NCBI GenBank assembly: GCA_023459095.1
Contig: JAEWVQ010000100.1
Location: 1-7,625, forward strand
Direction of reading: 5' to 3'
Length of the DNA: 7,625 nt
DNA from: Pseudomonadota bacterium
GTDB taxonomy: Bacteria; Pseudomonadota; Gammaproteobacteria; Burkholderiales; Rhodocyclaceae
The position numbers were made by a program, and so were the translations under genes. How positions within the stretch are numbered: position 1 is the stretch's first letter; every line of letters starts with the position of its first letter. The notes below the pieces were generated by a model. That model was not told where the DNA came from and made no database searches. It was given only the letters and a program-made list of their open reading frames with translations. Below, piece by piece: positions 5,997-7,625 of this stretch.

Positions 5997-6794
5997 ATGA
6001 AAATACAGTTCAAGGCGGTTGCCGTAAGTGTCGGGCTTGCCTTGGCAGCACCGGCCTTTGCACAGGAAGACCTGAATTTCGACGCCTATCGCGAGATGCT
6101 CGCCGACGGCAATCCGGCCGAACTCTACGAGATGGAAGGCGAGGAGTTGTGGCGGACCGCGCGCGGCCCCAAGAACGCCTCGCTCGAGCAGTGCGACCTC
6201 GGCCTGGGTGCAGGCGTGGTCAAGGGCGCAGCGGCGCAGCTGCCGCGTTTCTTCAAGGACACCGGCAAGGTGCAGGACCTCGAGTCGCGCCTGATGAGCT
6301 GCATGGAGACGCTGCAGGGCATTCCGTCCGAAGAGATTGTCAAGGGACGTTTCCTGCAGGGTGAGCGCGGCAAGCTCGCCGCCCTCGTCGCCTACGTGGT
6401 GACCAATTCGAAGGGCGAGAAGATCGCCATCGACCTGTCGCATCCCAAGATGAAGGAGATGTACGACCTCGGCGAGCAGGCCTTCTACTACCGCACCGGC
6501 GCGATGGACTTCGCCTGTTCGACCTGCCACAGCCAGGATGACAAGCGCATCCGCGCGACGCAGCTGCCCAACATCACCAAGCCCCAAGGCGCGGCCGAAG
6601 GCTGGAGCTCGTGGCCGGCCTACCGCGTCTCGAACTCGCAGTTCTGGACCATGCAGCACCGCCTGTGGGATTGCTTCCGTCAGCAGCGGACCGCCGAGCC
6701 GATCTTCGCGTCGGACGTGACCATCGCACTGTCGGTGTTCATGGCGGGCAAGGGCAACGGTGCCGAGGCGAAGTGGCCCGGCGTGAAGCGTTAA
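5997..6794 (+). CDS. soxA: L-cysteine S-thiosulfotransferase subunit SoxA, monoheme type
   Basis: A 265-residue catalytic subunit of SoxAX, which joins thiosulfate to SoxY Cys by a two-electron oxidation. The Sec signal is cut probably after AFA (22). There is only one heme motif, CSTCH at 174-178. At the place where diheme SoxA carries its N-terminal heme this protein has single cysteines C66 and C102 and no CxxCH, so a disulfide probably replaces that heme. Cys226 in RLWDCFRQQR is the active-site cysteine that ligates the heme as a cysteine persulfide in characterised SoxA. This is the monoheme form known, for example, from Starkeya novella. The gene is followed after 13 bases by soxX, whose Shine-Dalgarno overlaps the soxA stop (TAAGGGAG). 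Confidence 0.96.
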   Translation: MKIQFKAVAVSVGLALAAPAFAQEDLNFDAYREMLADGNPAELYEMEGEELWRTARGPKNASLEQCDLGLGAGVVKGAAAQLPRFFKDTGKVQDLESRLMSCMETLQGIPSEEIVKGRFLQGERGKLAALVAYVVTNSKGEKIAIDLSHPKMKEMYDLGEQAFYYRTGAMDFACSTCHSQDDKRIRATQLPNITKPQGAAEGWSSWPAYRVSNSQFWTMQHRLWDCFRQQRTAEPIFASDVTIALSVFMAGKGNGAEAKWPGVKR

Positions 6795-6807
6795 GGGAGC
6801 GGACGAC

Positions 6808-7407
6808 GTGAAGAAACTGTTCATTGCTGCGCCGCTGGCGCTGTGTGCCTCGATCGCGGTCGCCGGCGACCTGCGGGCGAAGACCGAGGAGATGATGCTG
6901 AAGTCGTTCAAGGCCAACGGCATCGCCACCCTCGACCGTCAGAAGCAGGACGAGATCCAGAAGGCGTGCTCGAGCCCGACGTCGCCGGACGCCGCCACCA
7001 TGAAGCGTCTGGAGGCCGCCGAAATGGCCAAGATCCAGTGGCCCGCCGATGGCAACTACACCGGCGGTGACTGGAAGGAAGGGCAGAAAATTGCCGCCAG
7101 CGGTCGTGGCCTGACCTGGACCGACAAGACCCCCGACAACAATGGCGGCGGCTGCTACAACTGCCACGCCATGGACCCCAAGGAGGTCTCCGAGGGCACC
7201 ATCGGGCCGAGCCTCGAGGGGTATGCCAAGCTGCGCGGCAACTCCGAGGCTGTCGTCAAGTACACCTGGGGCAAGCTGTGGAACTCCAAGGCCTACAACG
7301 CGTGCAGCGACATGCCGCGCAACGGCTACGGCGGCATCCTCACCGAAGCCCAGATCCGCCACGTGATGGCCTATCTGTTCGACCCAGCCTCTCCGGTCAA
7401 TCAGTAA
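6808..7407 (+). CDS. soxX: SoxX, monoheme cytochrome c of SoxAX, with N-terminal extension
   Basis: A 199-residue cytochrome c partner of SoxA that receives the electrons of thiosulfate coupling. It starts with GTG; TAAGGGAG at the soxA stop is the binding site. A Sec signal covers residues 1-19 (cleavage after AVA). A mostly helical, charged segment of about 60 residues (20-80) precedes the cytochrome fold. The heme motif is CYNCH at 116-120, and Met169 in CSDMPRNGYGG is the distal ligand. Two further cysteines, C54 in the extension and C166 beside the Met ligand, may form a disulfide. SoxX of Paracoccus type is distinctly shorter; longer forms go with monoheme SoxA, as here. It is the last gene before a strong terminator. 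Confidence 0.96.
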   Translation: MKKLFIAAPLALCASIAVAGDLRAKTEEMMLKSFKANGIATLDRQKQDEIQKACSSPTSPDAATMKRLEAAEMAKIQWPADGNYTGGDWKEGQKIAASGRGLTWTDKTPDNNGGGCYNCHAMDPKEVSEGTIGPSLEGYAKLRGNSEAVVKYTWGKLWNSKAYNACSDMPRNGYGGILTEAQIRHVMAYLFDPASPVNQ

Positions 7408-7409
7408 GC

Positions 7410-7426
7410 GCCGCCGTCCAGGCGGC
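7410..7426 (+). other. Stem-loop directly after soxX
   Basis: A perfect 6-bp repeat (GCCGCC / GGCGGC) with a GTCCA loop starts three bases after the soxX stop. No T-run follows. It precedes the stronger terminator hairpin and may protect the 3' end of the soxX message. Confidence 0.4.
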
Positions 7427-7434
7427 ATCGAACA

Positions 7435-7467
7435 GGGTCCGCGGCCTCGGCCCCGGGCCCTTTTTTT
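7435..7467 (+). terminator. Intrinsic terminator after soxX
   Basis: A GC-rich stem of about 12 positions (GGGTCCGCGGCC against GGCCCCGGGCCC, one G-U wobble and one C-C mismatch, tight CTCG loop) runs directly into seven T residues. This is the strongest terminator signature in the window and separates soxX from soxB. Confidence 0.9.
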
Positions 7468-7530
7468 ACCCAGAGCACGGCGCGCGGCGAGCGTTGCGCG
7501 GTCCGCTCGTTCATTCCATAGGTATTTCCC
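7468..7530 (+). promoter_or_regulatory. Leader of soxB, possible weak promoter
   Basis: These 63 bases between the terminator and soxB must hold the soxB ribosome site and, if the terminator is efficient, its promoter. TTGCGC at 7494-7499 with CATAGG at 7517-7522 (17-base spacer) is the best sigma-70-like pair, but the -10 matches poorly. The ribosome site is a weak TAGG about eight bases before the ATG. Confidence 0.25.
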
Positions 7531-7625
7531 ATGTCGATGAATCGTCGTGAATTCATGCAGATGCTCGCAGTCGCCGCGGCCGGCGGCATGACCCTGCATT
7601 CGGGCTTCGCCCGGGCCGAGAAGGC
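7531..7625 (+). CDS. soxB: SoxB, S-sulfosulfanyl-L-cysteine sulfohydrolase, N-terminal part
   Basis: Only the first 31 codons are in the window; the frame is open to the right edge. They encode a Tat signal (MNRREFMQMLAVAAAGGM) closely resembling those of SoxB proteins, with the hydrophobic stretch ending near SGFARAEK (cleavage probably after ARA). SoxB is a dimanganese hydrolase that releases sulfate from thiosulfonate bound to SoxY. The start may be ATG 7531 or ATG 7537; the second would place the twin arginine at residues 3-4. The catalytic domain is not visible, so the call rests on the signal sequence and the position after soxX. Confidence 0.85.
   Translation, partial: MSMNRREFMQMLAVAAAGGMTLHSGFARAEK

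Noticed and set aside
6838..6849. Cys13 in the SoxX signal as a lipoprotein cysteine.
   Set aside because: The preceding residues (LAL) do not fit a lipobox, and a normal signal peptidase I site follows at residue 19.
1..7625. A previously undescribed system in this window.
   Set aside because: Every complete gene falls into known sulfur-oxidation or ArsR families with expected key residues; the novelty is limited to regulatory layout and protein variants listed in the findings.

Overview
This window holds most of a periplasmic sulfur-oxidation (Sox) locus plus a flavocytochrome c sulfide dehydrogenase pair. High GC, strong GC3 bias and Shine-Dalgarno-led genes, together with the order soxC-D-Y-Z-A-X-B, suggest a high-GC betaproteobacterium, perhaps of the Rhodocyclales/Zoogloeaceae (Thauera/Azoarcus-like) or a relative. 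The taxonomic guess is an inference from layout and composition only.

Layout. Bases 1-266 (+) are the 3' end of a c-type cytochrome gene, probably the last domain of a c4-like protein. A hairpin terminator (298-319) separates it from the convergent pair fccA (1934-1635, -) and fccB (1619-345, -), which encode a monoheme cytochrome and the FAD-binding sulfide dehydrogenase subunit. A 269-bp divergent control region (1935-2203) carries a candidate promoter with a palindrome in its spacer, a second possible -10 facing fccA, and a GC-rich hairpin in the fccA leader. Rightwards (+) follow an ArsR-family regulator (2204-2560), soxC (2648-3985), soxD (3969-5033), soxY (5062-5529), soxZ (5573-5884), soxA (5997-6794) and soxX (6808-7407). 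A strong intrinsic terminator (7435-7467) ends this run, and soxB starts at 7531 and runs off the right edge.

How the genes work together. In the Kelly-Friedrich type Sox pathway, SoxAX (heme c) oxidatively couples thiosulfate to the C-terminal Cys of SoxY in the SoxYZ carrier. SoxB hydrolyses the terminal sulfone to sulfate, and SoxCD (molybdenum plus diheme cytochrome) oxidises the remaining sulfane sulfur. Because soxCD is present and looks intact, complete thiosulfate oxidation to sulfate without sulfur globules is expected. FccAB would feed sulfide in as polysulfide or sulfur. All enzymes carry Sec or Tat signals, as expected for a periplasmic system. The ArsR protein, with four cysteines in two pairs, is the likely local sulfur-responsive repressor of both transcription units.

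The system is known biology. The points most worth a second look are: the operator-like palindrome and the cysteine pairs of the regulator; a Tat-plus-lipobox signal on FccB; a monoheme SoxA without a soxK next to it; a SoxX with an N-terminal extension; and a terminator that splits soxB from its partner genes. I see no mobile element, tRNA, rRNA or CRISPR array, and no gene-free stretch over 300 bases.
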